A stretch of 64,000 bases of DNA from Limonium bicolor (Eukaryota > Streptophyta > Magnoliopsida > Caryophyllales > Plumbaginaceae): contig CM041777.1 in NCBI GenBank assembly GCA_023374045.1, positions 481,841,594 through 481,905,593 on the forward strand, given 5' to 3'. This document shows, piece by piece, positions 42,881-53,133 of the stretch; the stretch's first letter is position 1, and every line of letters begins with the position of its first letter. The notes beneath the pieces are model-generated. The model was not told the origin of the DNA, made no database searches, and was given only the letters and a program-made list of their open reading frames with translations. The translations under genes and the position numbers were made by a program.

Positions 42881-43612
42881 AAGGACGTCCAGGCCCTTAA
42901 CGGGAGACTCACCGCCCTAAGCAGGTTTTGTTCAAAATTGCAAGAAAAGGCAATCCCGTTTTTTAACACGTTGAGAAAGAACAGCAAGTTCCAGTGGAGT
43001 CAAGAATGCAAAGAAGCCTTCGAGAAGATCAAAGAAATGCTTCGAGAGTTACCCAAGCTGGGAGTCCCAACGCCCGGTCAAGACCTCTATCTCTACTTAT
43101 CCGCATCGGCCTGGGCGGTGGCAGCAGTCCTAATCATGGAGGACGAAAAGAAGGAGATCCCCGTCTACTACACAGGAAAAATCCTGACTCCCGTAGAAAG
43201 ACGCTACACCAATATTGAGAAGGTCTTCCTGGCTCTAGTGGTGGCGTCCCGGAAGCTGCGACCGTACTTCCAATCGCACCGAATCCTTGTAAGGACCAAC
43301 TGGCCGTTGAAGCAAATAACGAACAACCCCAGTGCGTCAGGACGCATGGTAAGTTGGGCAGTTGAACTCACCCAATACGAAATCAACTTTTTACCAAGGA
43401 CGGCGATCAAAGCTCAGGCCCTAGCAGACTTCATAACGGAAACCAGCTTCGACCAAGAAGAAGGAAAGCCACCCGCCCCATTCATCATCCAGGTAGACGG
43501 TGCTCGGTGCAAAACGGGAGCGGGAGCGGGGATTGTAGTCCAGACTCCCGACGGACGGGACATCAATTATGCCTTCCGACTGGAATTCGAAGTAACTAAC
43601 AACGAGGCGAGT
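42881..43612 (+). pseudogene. pol: RNase H and archaeal-type RNase H start, element B
   Basis: SIKDVQALNGRLTALSRF leads to the first RNase H (LYLYLSASAWAVAAVLIMED, YTNIEKVFLALVVASRKL, ALADFITE) and the second, archaeal-type domain (FIIQVDGARCKTGAGAGIVV, FEVTNNEA). One base is missing near 43608. No intron is present where element A has one (4440). Confidence 0.87.
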
Positions 43613-45171
43613 ACGAAGCTCTCATTCAAGGCCTAGAGGTCGCCATCGCCCTAGGTGCGACAGACCTGGAGATATACTCAGACTCCTTGCTGGTCACCCG
43701 CCAGCACGACAACATATACGAGGTCAAGGAAGAAAAGCTCTGGAGATACTTGCTAAGGGTTCAAGAGCTAAAGGCCAGCTTCTCGAGATGTGAGCTGAAA
43801 CACCTTCCTCGGACAAAAAACACCGAAGCGGACGCGCTGGCGAAGTTAGCAAGCATGGCCGAAAGGATACCAGGTAAGGTGTGGTTGGAGACAAAGACCA
43901 ACCCGAGCGTAGACGAGGCACGGGTCCTGATGGCTGAGCCCCTCGTGCCAGAAGAATTTGGATGACCCCGATCGTGGAATACATCCTTGAAGGGAAATTG
44001 CCCTCGGAGGATAAGAGGCCAGGACCCTGAAGCGACGAGCGGCATCATATCTTTTTCGAAGAGGGCGCCTCTACAAAGACGTTCGCCAGGCCCGCCCTCA
44101 GATGCGTCACGGACGAAGATGGAGGTGAACTTATAAAGGAGGTACATGAGGGGTTTTGCGGAAACCACCAGGGAGAAAGAGCCACGACCCACAAAATCAT
44201 GAGGCTCGTACTACTGGCCGAGAATGCAAAACCACTGTAAAATACATTCGGAAATGCGTCAGGTGCCAGGAACACGTCAGCAAAATACATAACCCCCCGG
44301 CTGGCAAAAGGCCATACTGTCCCCGATCCCGTTCGCAATGTGGGGATTGGACATCATGGTCCCTTCCCAGAAGCATCTCCCGGGAGGTTTAGGTTCGTAT
44401 ATGTGGCCATTGATATTTCACAAAATGGTGGAGGCAATGCCACAACCGTGTCCATCACAGCCAAGAGATCGCAAGAGTTCATATGGAAACACATTGTATG
44501 TAGATTCGGGTGCCAAGGACCATAATAAACCGACAATGGGACGCAGTTCAATTGCGACAGTTTCCGGGAGTTTTTGTGAACAGTGGAAAATCGAGATAAG
44601 ATTCGCGTCCGGAGCGCACCCCCCCCGGCTAACGGGCAGGTCGAGAACGCAAACGGCAGATCATCAAAGCCTTGAAAAGAAAGTTAGGAAGCAAGAAAGG
44701 AGGATGGGCCGAACTATTGCACACCAAATCTTATGGTCCTACCGAACGACGGAAAAGGGACCGACGGGAGAAACACCTTTCAGATTAACTTACGGCCTGG
44801 AGGCGTCGTTCCAGCTGAAATTATGATCCCGTCGGTTCGTTGCGAGTCCTATGATGAGCAGTCAACAACGAAGGGGTAAAAGACCGCCTAGACCTTCTCG
44901 AAGAAGAGAGAGCCGTGGCAGCCGCCCGGATGGTAAAAACAAGAGGAAAGTCGAGAGGTACTTCAACCGCAGGGTCAGGGAACGAAGCTTTGTCCCCGGC
45001 GAGCTTGTCCTAAGGGAGGTTAAGCAGCCCAAAAAACTCGACCCCCAGTGGGAAGGTCCTTACATTATCCATCAGAAGGTTGGACGGGCTTCATATCACC
45101 TGAAAAATGTCGAGGGATACGAACTGCCCCATTCCTGGCATGCGGAATGTCTCAAGAAATTCTATGTATGA
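43613..45171 (+). pseudogene. pol: Archaeal RNase H end and integrase, element B (many frameshifts)
   Basis: ATDLEIYSDSLLVTRQ closes RNase H, then HLPRTKNTEADALAKLAS. Integrase is spread over three frames: zinc domain near 44145-44275 (CGNH, CVRCQEHV), core with GLDIM near 44342, TDNGTQF-equivalent near 44530 and ENAN-equivalent near 44645, C-terminal part 44940-45171 (RERSFVPGELVLREVKQPKK, WEGPYII, HAECLKKFYV). At least six indels, several in short runs of one base. It cannot encode an active enzyme as it stands. Confidence 0.82.
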
Positions 45172-45248
45172 AAATCGATGTAACTCATTGACAACATCAA
45201 TAAAGAAGTTATTTTTGGAAAAATTCGAACGCAAAAGAAACAGGATGT

Positions 45249-45395
45249 AATGCCCTGGAAAAGAAACACCCGGGCCATGCCCTACAGGATGCAATGCCCT
45301 GAAAAGAAACACCCGGGCCATGCCCTACAGGATGCAATGCCCTGGAAAAGAAACACCCGGGCCATGCCCTACAGGATGCAATGCCCTGGAAAATC
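45249..45395 (+). repeat. 44-bp minisatellite of element B (3.3 copies)
   Basis: Units begin AATGCCCTGGAAAAGAAACA at 45249, 45293, 45336 and 45380 (the last partial) and go on with CCCGGGCCATGCCCTACAGG. It starts 78 bases after the pol stop. The common text GCCCTACAGG-ATGC-AATGCCC and the 44-bp period relate it to the element A array. Confidence 0.93.
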
Positions 45396-45971
45396 TGCTA
45401 CGAGTTGTCGCACTCAAACAAGAACAAGAACGGAAAACCCATCTCTGGAAACTCTGGGAGCTCTGGTCGCCTGTAATGGGTGAATCATTAGGTGTGGGAC
45501 GCCACACCGTACCTCGGCTGAATCCCCCCTTGCAAACTCTTTCTCCCTCTCACGAGAAAAAGGAAAGGGGGGGACAACCACGAGTACCATCGCTTGGCTA
45601 CCAAAAGCAAGGATAGGGAAAGAACACACAGAAGCGCCCGGTCACCAAAGAGCGACCGGGCGAGGACCGAAACGACCGGTCGTCAAGAACGACCAGGTCG
45701 CGTCCTTAAGATAAAAACGGAACGACCGGTCGCTCGAGCATGACCGGTCTCATCCGCAAAACAAATCGGCTAAGAAAAAAATCGGTAATGCGCACAATCA
45801 AAAGCGACAGGTCTAAGAAAACGACCCGTCACGAAACAAAATGGCACCAATTAGCAAAACATCTGGCGAGTAATTCCATTAATCGTTGGAAACATGTACA
45901 ATATCGAAACAAAAGAAAGAGACAAAGAAAGCTAACTAAGCCTAATCTAAAAACTTCTCTGGTCTAATCTC
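45396..45971. other. 3' untranslated region of element B with internal dyad array
   Basis: No gene. Between 45636 and 45835 are GC-rich dyads of the same GACCGGTC type as in the LTR: CGCCCGGTCACCAAAGAGCG with GACCGGGCG, CGACCGGTCG at 45672, CGACCGGTCG at 45723, and a weaker CGACAGGTC...GACCCGTC at about 45805-45830. The convergent pol and antisense gene end on either side. Confidence 0.8.
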
Positions 45972-46514
45972 CTATACAGTATCAAGATTCGCGGGAGCAG
46001 CCCCTTGTACGCTCTCCGAAGACCCAGACCTCCCGGGGGACGATCGGAGGCCCACACCACCCTGATGCGCGGTACTCCCGGGAGGAAGAAAAGACGCCTG
46101 GCCAGGGACAAGGCACGTCTCCCCCGGAAGGCGCCCGAACTTCTCAAGCACCTCATAAAAGGAGGTCTTCTGCGCGACCTCTTGGAAAGACAGCTCCCGG
46201 TAAAGGCCGTCATCCATAACCTCCCCCTTTACCCGTGAAGAACCTCGAGACAATCTGCCGGCACGACTTCACCATCTTCCCACATTGAGAAGTGAAGGAC
46301 TCCTTCAGGTGAGCAAGCTTCGTGCTCTGCTGCCGCAGGTCCTCTCGCACCCTCCGAGAGTAAGCCTCGAGGCTGGCCACTTGCTGCTCCAAGGTCTGAC
46401 CGTAAGCCCGGTACCGGTCACGGCTAGAGTTTGCGGCAATCAACTCCTCCTCGAGGTCGTCGATCCGCAGGTTTAACTTCTCCAGTCCCTCAATGGGATT
46501 CCCAGGCCTCGAGC
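45972..46514 (-). CDS. Antisense gene exon 5, element B (C-terminus)
   Basis: IEGLEKLNLRIDDLEEELIA, QQSTKLAHLKESFTSQCGKM, KSCRQIVSRFF, then a frameshift near 46215, EVMDDGLYRELSFQEVAQKT and LEKFGRLPGETCLVPGQASF, and a variable tail to a stop at 45972. The CRQ...FG-PGET-GPGQASFLPP block is the best conserved C-terminal signature between A and B. Confidence 0.68.
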
Positions 46515-46598
46515 CTAAGCAAAGAAAGAAAGGAGGAAAACTTTTGTCAAAAAGAGCAAGAAGGACAATAAGGAACGAATAAGGAGGCGAAGAATCAC

Positions 46599-47336
46599 CT
46601 CTCGCAGCCAGCTCGGAGTTTTCTAACCGCAGCCTAGCGGACTCCTCCTCCAACACCCTTACTTTCTCTTCGGAGGAAAGCAGTTGTTCCTTGCAAGCCG
46701 CAAGCTCACCAGACAACCTGTGGAGCTCGGCAGATAGCTTCTCTTTCTCGGAGGCCAGGACCTCGCTCAACCGGGCCGTCTCTGCCGCCTTCGCCTCGAA
46801 AGACGACAACTCTCCTTTGAGGATAGCATTCGCCTCAGAAGCAGAGCAAAGCTCTTGGGAAAGTTTGGCCCTATCCTCAGCAAGCAACGCCTTCTCCGCG
46901 AAGACCCTCAACCTCTTGATTGTGGGCAGCTCGGGCCTGTCCCACCAAGTACTCCAAGTCAGAAAAGGCAGGCAACCGGGCGACAGCAAACAAACTCACT
47001 TCGTACCTTTTCAAAAGACGCGGCTCCCGTCTCTAGCGACCGGACCTGACCCTTGAGGGAAAGGTTTTCTTCACGCAGCTTCTTCAACTGCTCTTCATAC
47101 TTGTCGCACTGCTTTGTGCACGCCCGCCGGGCATCACCCAGCTCCTTCTTCATGGAAGCGGTCTGCTCGTGCACCCGCCTGGAAATCTCCTCTTGAACAT
47201 GGTCAACGAAGATGCTGTTGGAGGACCGCTCTATCTTCAGTTCCTCCTGGGCATTGCGGGCCCGGCTCTCCTCCAGGCGTAGCTTCGAGAGAAGGGATTG
47301 CACGTGCACATCCACACCCTGTGCAAAGGCCACCGT
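46599..47336 (-). CDS. Antisense gene exon 4, element B (coiled coil)
   Basis: A heptad-rich protein: VDVHVQSLLSKLRLEESRAR, EELKIERSSNSIFVDHVQEE, CDKYEEQLKKLREENLSLKG, then after a frameshift near 46980 FSDLEYLVGQ-like text and LSEVLASEKEKLSAELHRLS, KVRVLEEESARLRLENSELA. It aligns with the element A coiled coil at SDLE and in heptad pattern but differs in length, so this part evolves fast. Confidence 0.66.
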
Positions 47337-47420
47337 CTGTACAAAATAAAAATAATAAGTAGAAGAAAGTAAAGGAGGAAAGGAAGCAACCCGAAAGTTA
47401 AGAAAGGATGGGCCGCTCAC

Positions 47421-48084
47421 TCGGTAGATCCCCTGCCACATATGGTTAAGCGAGGCATCCAGCGGGAAGGAGTGTCGCATGATGGCGTCCGCTCCACCCC
47501 CCCGATCCTCAACCTCTCTTTGGCCGGCCGTGGTCGTGGTCTTCAGAGGGGCAAAGAGGCCATCAGGAGATCCGGACCTGCGGATGGCTTCTTTCCACAG
47601 CTCGGTATAGGAGGATGACTCCGTCACGGGCAGCACAGGAAGAGGCTGACCACGGTGGTAGCACCAGCCATCCTTTGCAGACGGGCCGCAGAAAGAATCA
47701 CGGGCAGGCGGAGGAGGTGAAGACGGTGTGGCGGTCCCGGCACCCTCCCTCCCTCGCCTCCGAACGAAGCTTTGAATCCGCAGGCTCCCCCTCAGCCGTA
47801 CCCGGCGCAGGCCCGCTCTGCCACCGCCGCACCCGGGTACTGAAGCCCCGGGCCCCGAGGGGGCAGTCTCCTCCAAAGGCTCCTGTTCCGGAGTAGTATC
47901 TGAAGCACCCGACCCGTCAAGATGAACTATGTCGGAGGCCTTCGTCCTTTTGGCCATATGCTTCACCCTACCCTTTGAGGGAAGAGTCTTCTGACGATGC
48001 TGAGTAGGAGACAATTGACCGGGCGCCTCGACCGGGCCAGGTTGCCCAGCTCCCTCCCGACCCTGGCCTTCTCAGCCTCGGGAG
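47421..48084 (-). CDS. Antisense gene exon 3, element B
   Basis: A disordered Pro/Gly/Arg-rich stretch with KGRVKHMAKRTKASD, then the conserved block GWCYHRGQPLPVLPV, LWKEAIRRSGSPDGLFAPLK and GADAIMRHSFPLDASLNHMW. The donor is TACCGA|GTGAGC at 47420, at the same codon as in element A. Confidence 0.68.
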
Positions 48085-48289
48085 CTGCAAAGCACAGAAA
48101 CATACAAAACCAGGTAAAAAAAGAGAGCTAGACATTGGCGGCAGGTAACAACCAAGGCAACGAAGAAGTAAATAAAAAAAAAAGGAAAGAAGAGAAGATA
48201 ACAGGTAGAACACGAAGGATAAGACCGCACATGCACGCCCTCTCTCGTCCCACGGACTAAGAATAAGATCTGACCCGGGCGTAAGAGGA

Positions 48290-48602
48290 AGAAATACCCG
48301 ACGGCCGGAACCTGGACTAGTGTACCAAGTACCTGGTTGGTTTGAAGTATCAGACGACCGGGCCTCTAGAGTCCGAGGGGAACCCCCTTCCCCATCCTTT
48401 GCCGGTCTCGGCTTCTTTGCCTGGCGATCAGCTTCGCCCCCAGACCGCTTCCGACCAACAACGACCGCCTCTTCCTCACGAAGAGCCGACTCCTCCACAG
48501 CTTCCAGGGTGGCGTAGTAGTCCACCTTTCCTTCCCCGGTCTTGAAGGACACCAGCTGCCAGCTGTGGAAAGGGCCAACCTTCGCCCCGAGCTGAGGAAA
48601 AT
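48290..48602 (-). CDS. Antisense gene exon 2, element B
   Basis: FPQLGAKVGPFHSWQLVSFK, an acidic part (KVDYYATLEAVEESALREEE), a basic cluster (GRKRSGGEADRQAKKPRPAK) that looks like a nuclear localisation signal, then GTWYTSPGSGRRVFLPLTPG. The 3' end is uncertain; element A's exon goes on about 60 codons further. Confidence 0.62.
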
Positions 48603-48682
48603 CTGCGACCAAAGGGGGTAGGTAAGTACGGAGCAAGGCAAAAACGATAAAGAAAGTAGAAAGGGGAGAGGAAAACTCTTAC

Positions 48683-49424
48683 CCTCAGAGTGTGCAAGCG
48701 AGGCCAGGCGCGGACCGGTGAAATTCCTCAACACTCGGATGAAGGTCGGCCACCGCCTTCAGGGCCCGGGACATGGTAAGCTCCGACTTCGGAACTGTGG
48801 GACTATGCAGGGAGCCCCTGATAATTGAGGGGCAATAGGCGACCCCGAGATACCTCCCGGCGGGTGGGAGGATGACAAACCACCGGGCGCTCCAGCGTTG
48901 AGCGAGCTTCTTGTACTCAAAGAGTGAATATCCGGACCGACCGGATATGGTCAAGTTGTTGGAGTCGACTCTGCTGGTAAAGAACTGAACGAATTCCGTA
49001 GCAGAAAGCGCAACCCCCTTCTCGGCGCAAAGAGCAATGTAAGCATGAAGGTGACACACTGCCTTCGGGTGAAGCTGAGCAAGCGTGCAGCAGCGGCGGA
49101 TTAGAAACCCCATTACAAACGGGTGGGGAGGAACCGTCATCCCACGCAAAAAGAAATCGGAGTACACAGCGTACCCACGACCGAAGTCGTCCAGGGGATG
49201 CGAATCTTCAGAAGGAAGGAAAATCTGCGTCCCTGTGGGAACATCCACCTTCTCGAGAAGCGAATCGAGAGCCTTCACGTCCAGAATGCTGGGCAACGGT
49301 TCCCGATTACTGGAATAAGCGGACTTAGGTTTTAAGAGAGTCGGGCGGAATTTCCCATCGGATTTAAAGCCCACGATGGCACTTTTGGCGGAAACACAGA
49401 CGATCTGGAGCTCGAAGACGCCAT
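48683..49424 (-). CDS. Antisense gene exon 1, element B (Transposase_28-like domain)
   Basis: After a frameshift close to the start the frame is open: KFRPTLLKPKSAYSSNREPL, GTQIFLPSEDSHPLDDFGRG, YAVYSDFFLRGMTVPPHPFV, MGFLIRRCCTLAQLHPKAVC, HLHAYIALCAEKG, FVQFFTSRVDSNN, YSLFEYKKLAQRWSARWFVI. The order and spacing equal element A exon 1. The donor is CTGAGG|GTAAGAG at 48682, phase 1, and it fits the acceptor at 48603-48604. Confidence 0.78.
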
Positions 49425-49964
49425 TGAAACAGCGAAACGAAGCAGAGAAGAGAAGGCAAAGCGAAGAGAGAGAGAGAAAGCGGAGATAGCGGAGCGAGAA
49501 GGAGAGAATTTGAAAGCTTGTGAAGTGCGAAAGTTGGAGGAAAGAGAAAAATGTTGCCCTCCCAACACCCTTTAAAAGGAGGTAACACAATTTCCGAAAT
49601 ATTTAAAATATAAAAACAAACAAAGGGCGCTTTTTGCAGGAAATTGCAGAGACTCTGCACATTCTGCAGTGACGGCTGGCGTGCGCGAGACGATAAAAAT
49701 TCGGCAACGGCCACTTCGTACGAACGCAGGCGCGTATGGAGCACGGGCATGGCGCACGCGCATCGCACGGACCCTAGGAAGTCCCATCCTTTTTCCGAAG
49801 GAAAAAGATGGAACTTGTGGGACTGGGAGACAGGAAACGAGGAGGCAAGGCCCAACGAGAAAGCAAAAAGCAAAATTTTTACCCTCACCCTCTAAACCCG
49901 GCCAAAAGAGTCAAGTTCTAAGTTCTACTTTCCTCGCAAGACGCAAAAGTAGAACTTGTGGGAC
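49425..49964. promoter_or_regulatory. Leader of antisense gene and 3' UTR of element B, with two hairpins
   Basis: Noncoding. Hairpin 1 (about 49783-49811, arms CCATCCTTTTTCC and GGAAAAAGATGG) is followed by AACTTGTGGGACT at 49812-49824. Hairpin 2 has 12-base arms AAGTTCTACTTT (49920-49931) and AAAGTAGAACTT (49946-49957) with a 14-base loop, and AACTTGTGGGACT at 49953-49965 touching the 3' LTR. Arms equal those of element A; the loops differ. Confidence 0.72.
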
Positions 49965-50571
49965 TGATGAAGAGGGGAAAATACGCCCAGAAGACCCAAA
50001 AGAGAGCAACAACCCAACAGAGCAAAGAGCAGGGAAAGGGAGGCCAAGGCAACGACCGGGCGTCCCCGTCCAGGCCCAGGTAGGCCGCAAGCAGCGACCG
50101 TCGTCTGTGACCGGTCGCCATAGGAAGCATTTCGATCGGTCATTTACGACCAGTCGCCAGGAGTACGAGATATAGTATAGAAGGCGGCGCCCGTTTGTGA
50201 CCGGGCACCAAATACACCAAATATAGCACGGATACGACCGGTCGCCTGTGACCGGCCCGTAAGAGGGCAAAACAAGTACGGGTAGCGACCAAAAGATAGG
50301 GAAATTAGGGTAAGATATTTATCAGATATTTTAGGCTCGCCAAGATATTTATGTGCCAACCTGGCACAATGTAACGGGCTAAAAGGCCAGTGATAAACAC
50401 TATAAATAGGGGTTCACCCCCTCAATAAAAGGCATGCGAACAGTACCCGAGAATCCTCACTGTTGCATTGCGCTGTCACGAATCCCTCTTTCTTTCTCTC
50501 TCCCCCTTTTTTCGGTAACAAGGTAACTCGATAGAACCTGAAGAGCTTGATGATAGATTAGGACCCTGATT
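49965..50571 (+). repeat. 3' LTR of element B (cut by gap)
   Basis: It starts TGATGAAGAGGGG (or TGAAGAGG at 49968) and matches 39024-39630 with few differences (e.g. CAGCGACCG versus CAACGACCGG), TATA at 50401. About 65 bases and the target-site duplication are lost in the gap. Confidence 0.93.
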
Positions 50572-51071
50572 NNNNNNNNNNNNNNNNNNNNNNNNNNNNN
50601 NNNNNNNNNNNNNNNNNNNNNNNNNNNNNNNNNNNNNNNNNNNNNNNNNNNNNNNNNNNNNNNNNNNNNNNNNNNNNNNNNNNNNNNNNNNNNNNNNNNN
50701 NNNNNNNNNNNNNNNNNNNNNNNNNNNNNNNNNNNNNNNNNNNNNNNNNNNNNNNNNNNNNNNNNNNNNNNNNNNNNNNNNNNNNNNNNNNNNNNNNNNN
50801 NNNNNNNNNNNNNNNNNNNNNNNNNNNNNNNNNNNNNNNNNNNNNNNNNNNNNNNNNNNNNNNNNNNNNNNNNNNNNNNNNNNNNNNNNNNNNNNNNNNN
50901 NNNNNNNNNNNNNNNNNNNNNNNNNNNNNNNNNNNNNNNNNNNNNNNNNNNNNNNNNNNNNNNNNNNNNNNNNNNNNNNNNNNNNNNNNNNNNNNNNNNN
51001 NNNNNNNNNNNNNNNNNNNNNNNNNNNNNNNNNNNNNNNNNNNNNNNNNNNNNNNNNNNNNNNNNNNNNNN
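50572..51071. other. Assembly gap, 500 N
   Basis: Placeholder gap of exactly 500 N, inside the 3' LTR of element B. Confidence 0.99.
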
Positions 51072-51921
51072 CTTGAAGTTTTGAAAAGATAGAAAGGAAG
51101 AGCTTGAGCTAACTAAGAGATATATGTACTTGGTTTTGATTTTGGAGCTTAAATGAGTAAGTAGTGGCCAAGAGAAGGTGGAGCTAGCATGGAGGTTTCT
51201 TCTTACGTGAAAGAGAAGAAAGAGAGCAAGAGAAATCGGTGGAGAAGATGAAGAATGAAGAAAGGGGGAGAGAGGACTACTAAAGGTGAGATATTATGTT
51301 AAAAAGGTGAATAGTTAACTTACTTACTTTAGCTTTCTCTTTACTTAGCTAGATAAGTGTGGTGAGTCACACTTAAAAACCGCCCCCCTTGGTCAAATAA
51401 GGTAGGTTGTGGTCTTTGTTGACCATTTAATTGACTTACTTTGATTAATGTGTTAAACTAGCATTATTTGGTTACTATTCACTAAACAAGGCACATAATT
51501 GTGAAATTTTTGATTTCCCATTGATTTAGACTTCCTAATGTGATACTAATTAGTACACATGTTAATTAAAGAGTAATGATGGACATTTAGCCACTCAAAA
51601 CCTATTTACAAGACAATTTTTCAATAATGTGCTTTAAGACTCCTTAAAGCACATTTTGTGTCTTAACTTGTTTTCAAGCTTGGTTTTCTTTGGTAATTGG
51701 TTTAAATGACCATTAGGATATTACTAAGGTCTAATAATGATATTTGGGTGCTCACCCAAGTCTCTCCAAGCTTAGAGCACGTTTTTGCTTAAACTGCTCT
51801 TTTGATGTTTCCTTATGTTTTCTTTGATTAAAAACGTTTCTTAATATTTCTAAGGCATTCTTTAGCCTCCTTATATCTTATTTTATCACTTAAACACCAT
51901 ATCTAAGTTTGGGGTATTTCA
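51072..51921 (-). repeat. LTR fragment (5' end, minus strand)
   Basis: On the minus strand it starts TGAAATACCCCAAAC at 51921 and runs into the gap. It matches 57812-58662 and 18950-19795. No gene is seen. Confidence 0.8.
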
Positions 51922-52300
51922 TTCAAGCTTTCACTTTTAAATTCGGTTAATAATGTTAAAAAATGCAAAAATAAAGAAACTTGTGTATTAGGTTAAATCA
52001 ACTTTATAATAAGCCATAAATGACATAAGTTGACGAAAATTAACTTAGCGGGGTAGTGAAAGTAATTTGAACTTGGAAACGTTATATACCAAGCCCCGAA
52101 CCCAAACTTTAACCTGTCATAATTTACCATATATAGATTAAGATTAGGTGGCGACTTGTAATAGGTTCCAGTGAGCTAACTTAGGTTTTAATAATTATTG
52201 TTTTATAACATAGTATTAAACTTAGGTTATAAGCGGAACTAGAACTTAATCATACCCTAATCACCCCGAATCGACATAGGTTAAGGTTTGAAAATGGAGG
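51922..52300. other. Unassigned AT-rich DNA, probably copia-derived
   Basis: It lies between an LTR fragment and a copia pol remnant. I find no motif. Confidence 0.35.
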
Positions 52301-53133
52301 CTCATAGTAGTGATATCCATAAGTAGAAGTAGTGTGAGTTGGACCCTACAAGTCCATAAACAGTAAGTAAAAACATTCAACAAGAGTATTACTCAGAAAG
52401 TGAGGGTGAGCATGGTTCTTTTGTTGGCAGCAGGGGATACATAACCCGGATGTAACAACCTTAGAAACAGGTAAATCAAAACTGTTAGCAGTACGTCTAG
52501 TAATAATATCCGATGAATGCCTCATCCTCATATGCCATATGTTGGTGGGAGCAACAACTAAGTAACGTAGGTGAGGTGAAGGTGCTGACAAAACTAGTGG
52601 AAAAACAACACCCCATCTCTAACTATTATATGGAGAAAGGTTATCTTGGACTCCATATCCTTTAAAACAAAATGATCAGTATGAAATTCAAAAAATGCAC
52701 TGTTATCTTCAAAGAATTTTTTGTCAAAATTTAACTGCTTTTGTAAATTTGAAGTATACAATATGTCATGGAGATGAAAAATCTTTTCCAGGATATGAAA
52801 GAGATCATGTACCCTAATTATATATATTCATGTTTGAGCCATCTCCCAAGGATATGTTGTCTGTCCCACTGTAATCACTAGCCGAAAGGTTGAGTTTGCT
52901 ATAATCACCAGTGAAGTGGGGTTGGTAGTAGTATCGGGTAACCAATAAGTTGGGACTGCTCTTCAAGTAGCATTGATAGTCATGCTTAAGAGTGGCTTAG
53001 ACTGGTAAGAGTACTTAATTCTATGATAGCATTGTTTTACAACATGCCTGCGTTTGTCACAGATCTGGCAAATAGGCCTTGTATCTTGCTGCCAGTGAAT
53101 AGTAATGGTTTTGTGTTTCCAGGAAAATTGATG
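52301..53133 (-). pseudogene. Ty1/copia gag-pol remnant (zinc knuckle, protease, GAG_pre-integrase)
   Basis: On the minus strand: CCHC knuckle CQICDKRRHVVKQC near 53030-53075, a decayed protease region (52860-53000), the post-protease segment near 52620-52780, then the GAG_pre-integrase/integrase zinc region IWHMRMRHSSDIITRR, LPVSKVVTSGLCIPCC, KNHAHPH and FMDL at 52346-52540 (H-H-C-C ligands visible). Many stops. It is cut at 53133 by the LTR that begins at 53134. Confidence 0.72.

Larger units (their letters stand above)
45972..49424 (-). pseudogene. Antisense multi-exon gene of element B (Transposase_28-like plus coiled coil)
   Basis: This is the same gene as in element A: start MASSSSRS at 49424, stop at 45972. 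Exons are about 49424-48683, 48602-48290, 48084-47421, 47336-46599 and 46514-45972; introns 48682-48603 (80 bp), 47420-47337 (84 bp) and 46598-46515 (84 bp) have GT-AG ends at positions matching A. The second intron ends at 48085-48086; its donor is unclear. Frameshifts lie near 49380, 46980 and 46215, so it is probably dead or misassembled. Conservation against A is at the protein level, which suggests past selection. Function unknown. Confidence 0.76.

Noticed and set aside
48685..49590. Signal peptide or membrane start suggested by the hydrophobic N-terminus of the open frame beginning at 49590
   Set aside because: Comparison with element A puts the true start at MASSSS (49424) in another frame; the hydrophobic text is leader sequence.
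38461..51921. The minus-strand LTR pieces at 38461-39023 and 51072-51921 as one LTR split by element B
   Set aside because: Attractive by position, but the left piece resembles the 26247 solo LTR subfamily and the right piece the 16034/54885 subfamily, and a gap lies between.
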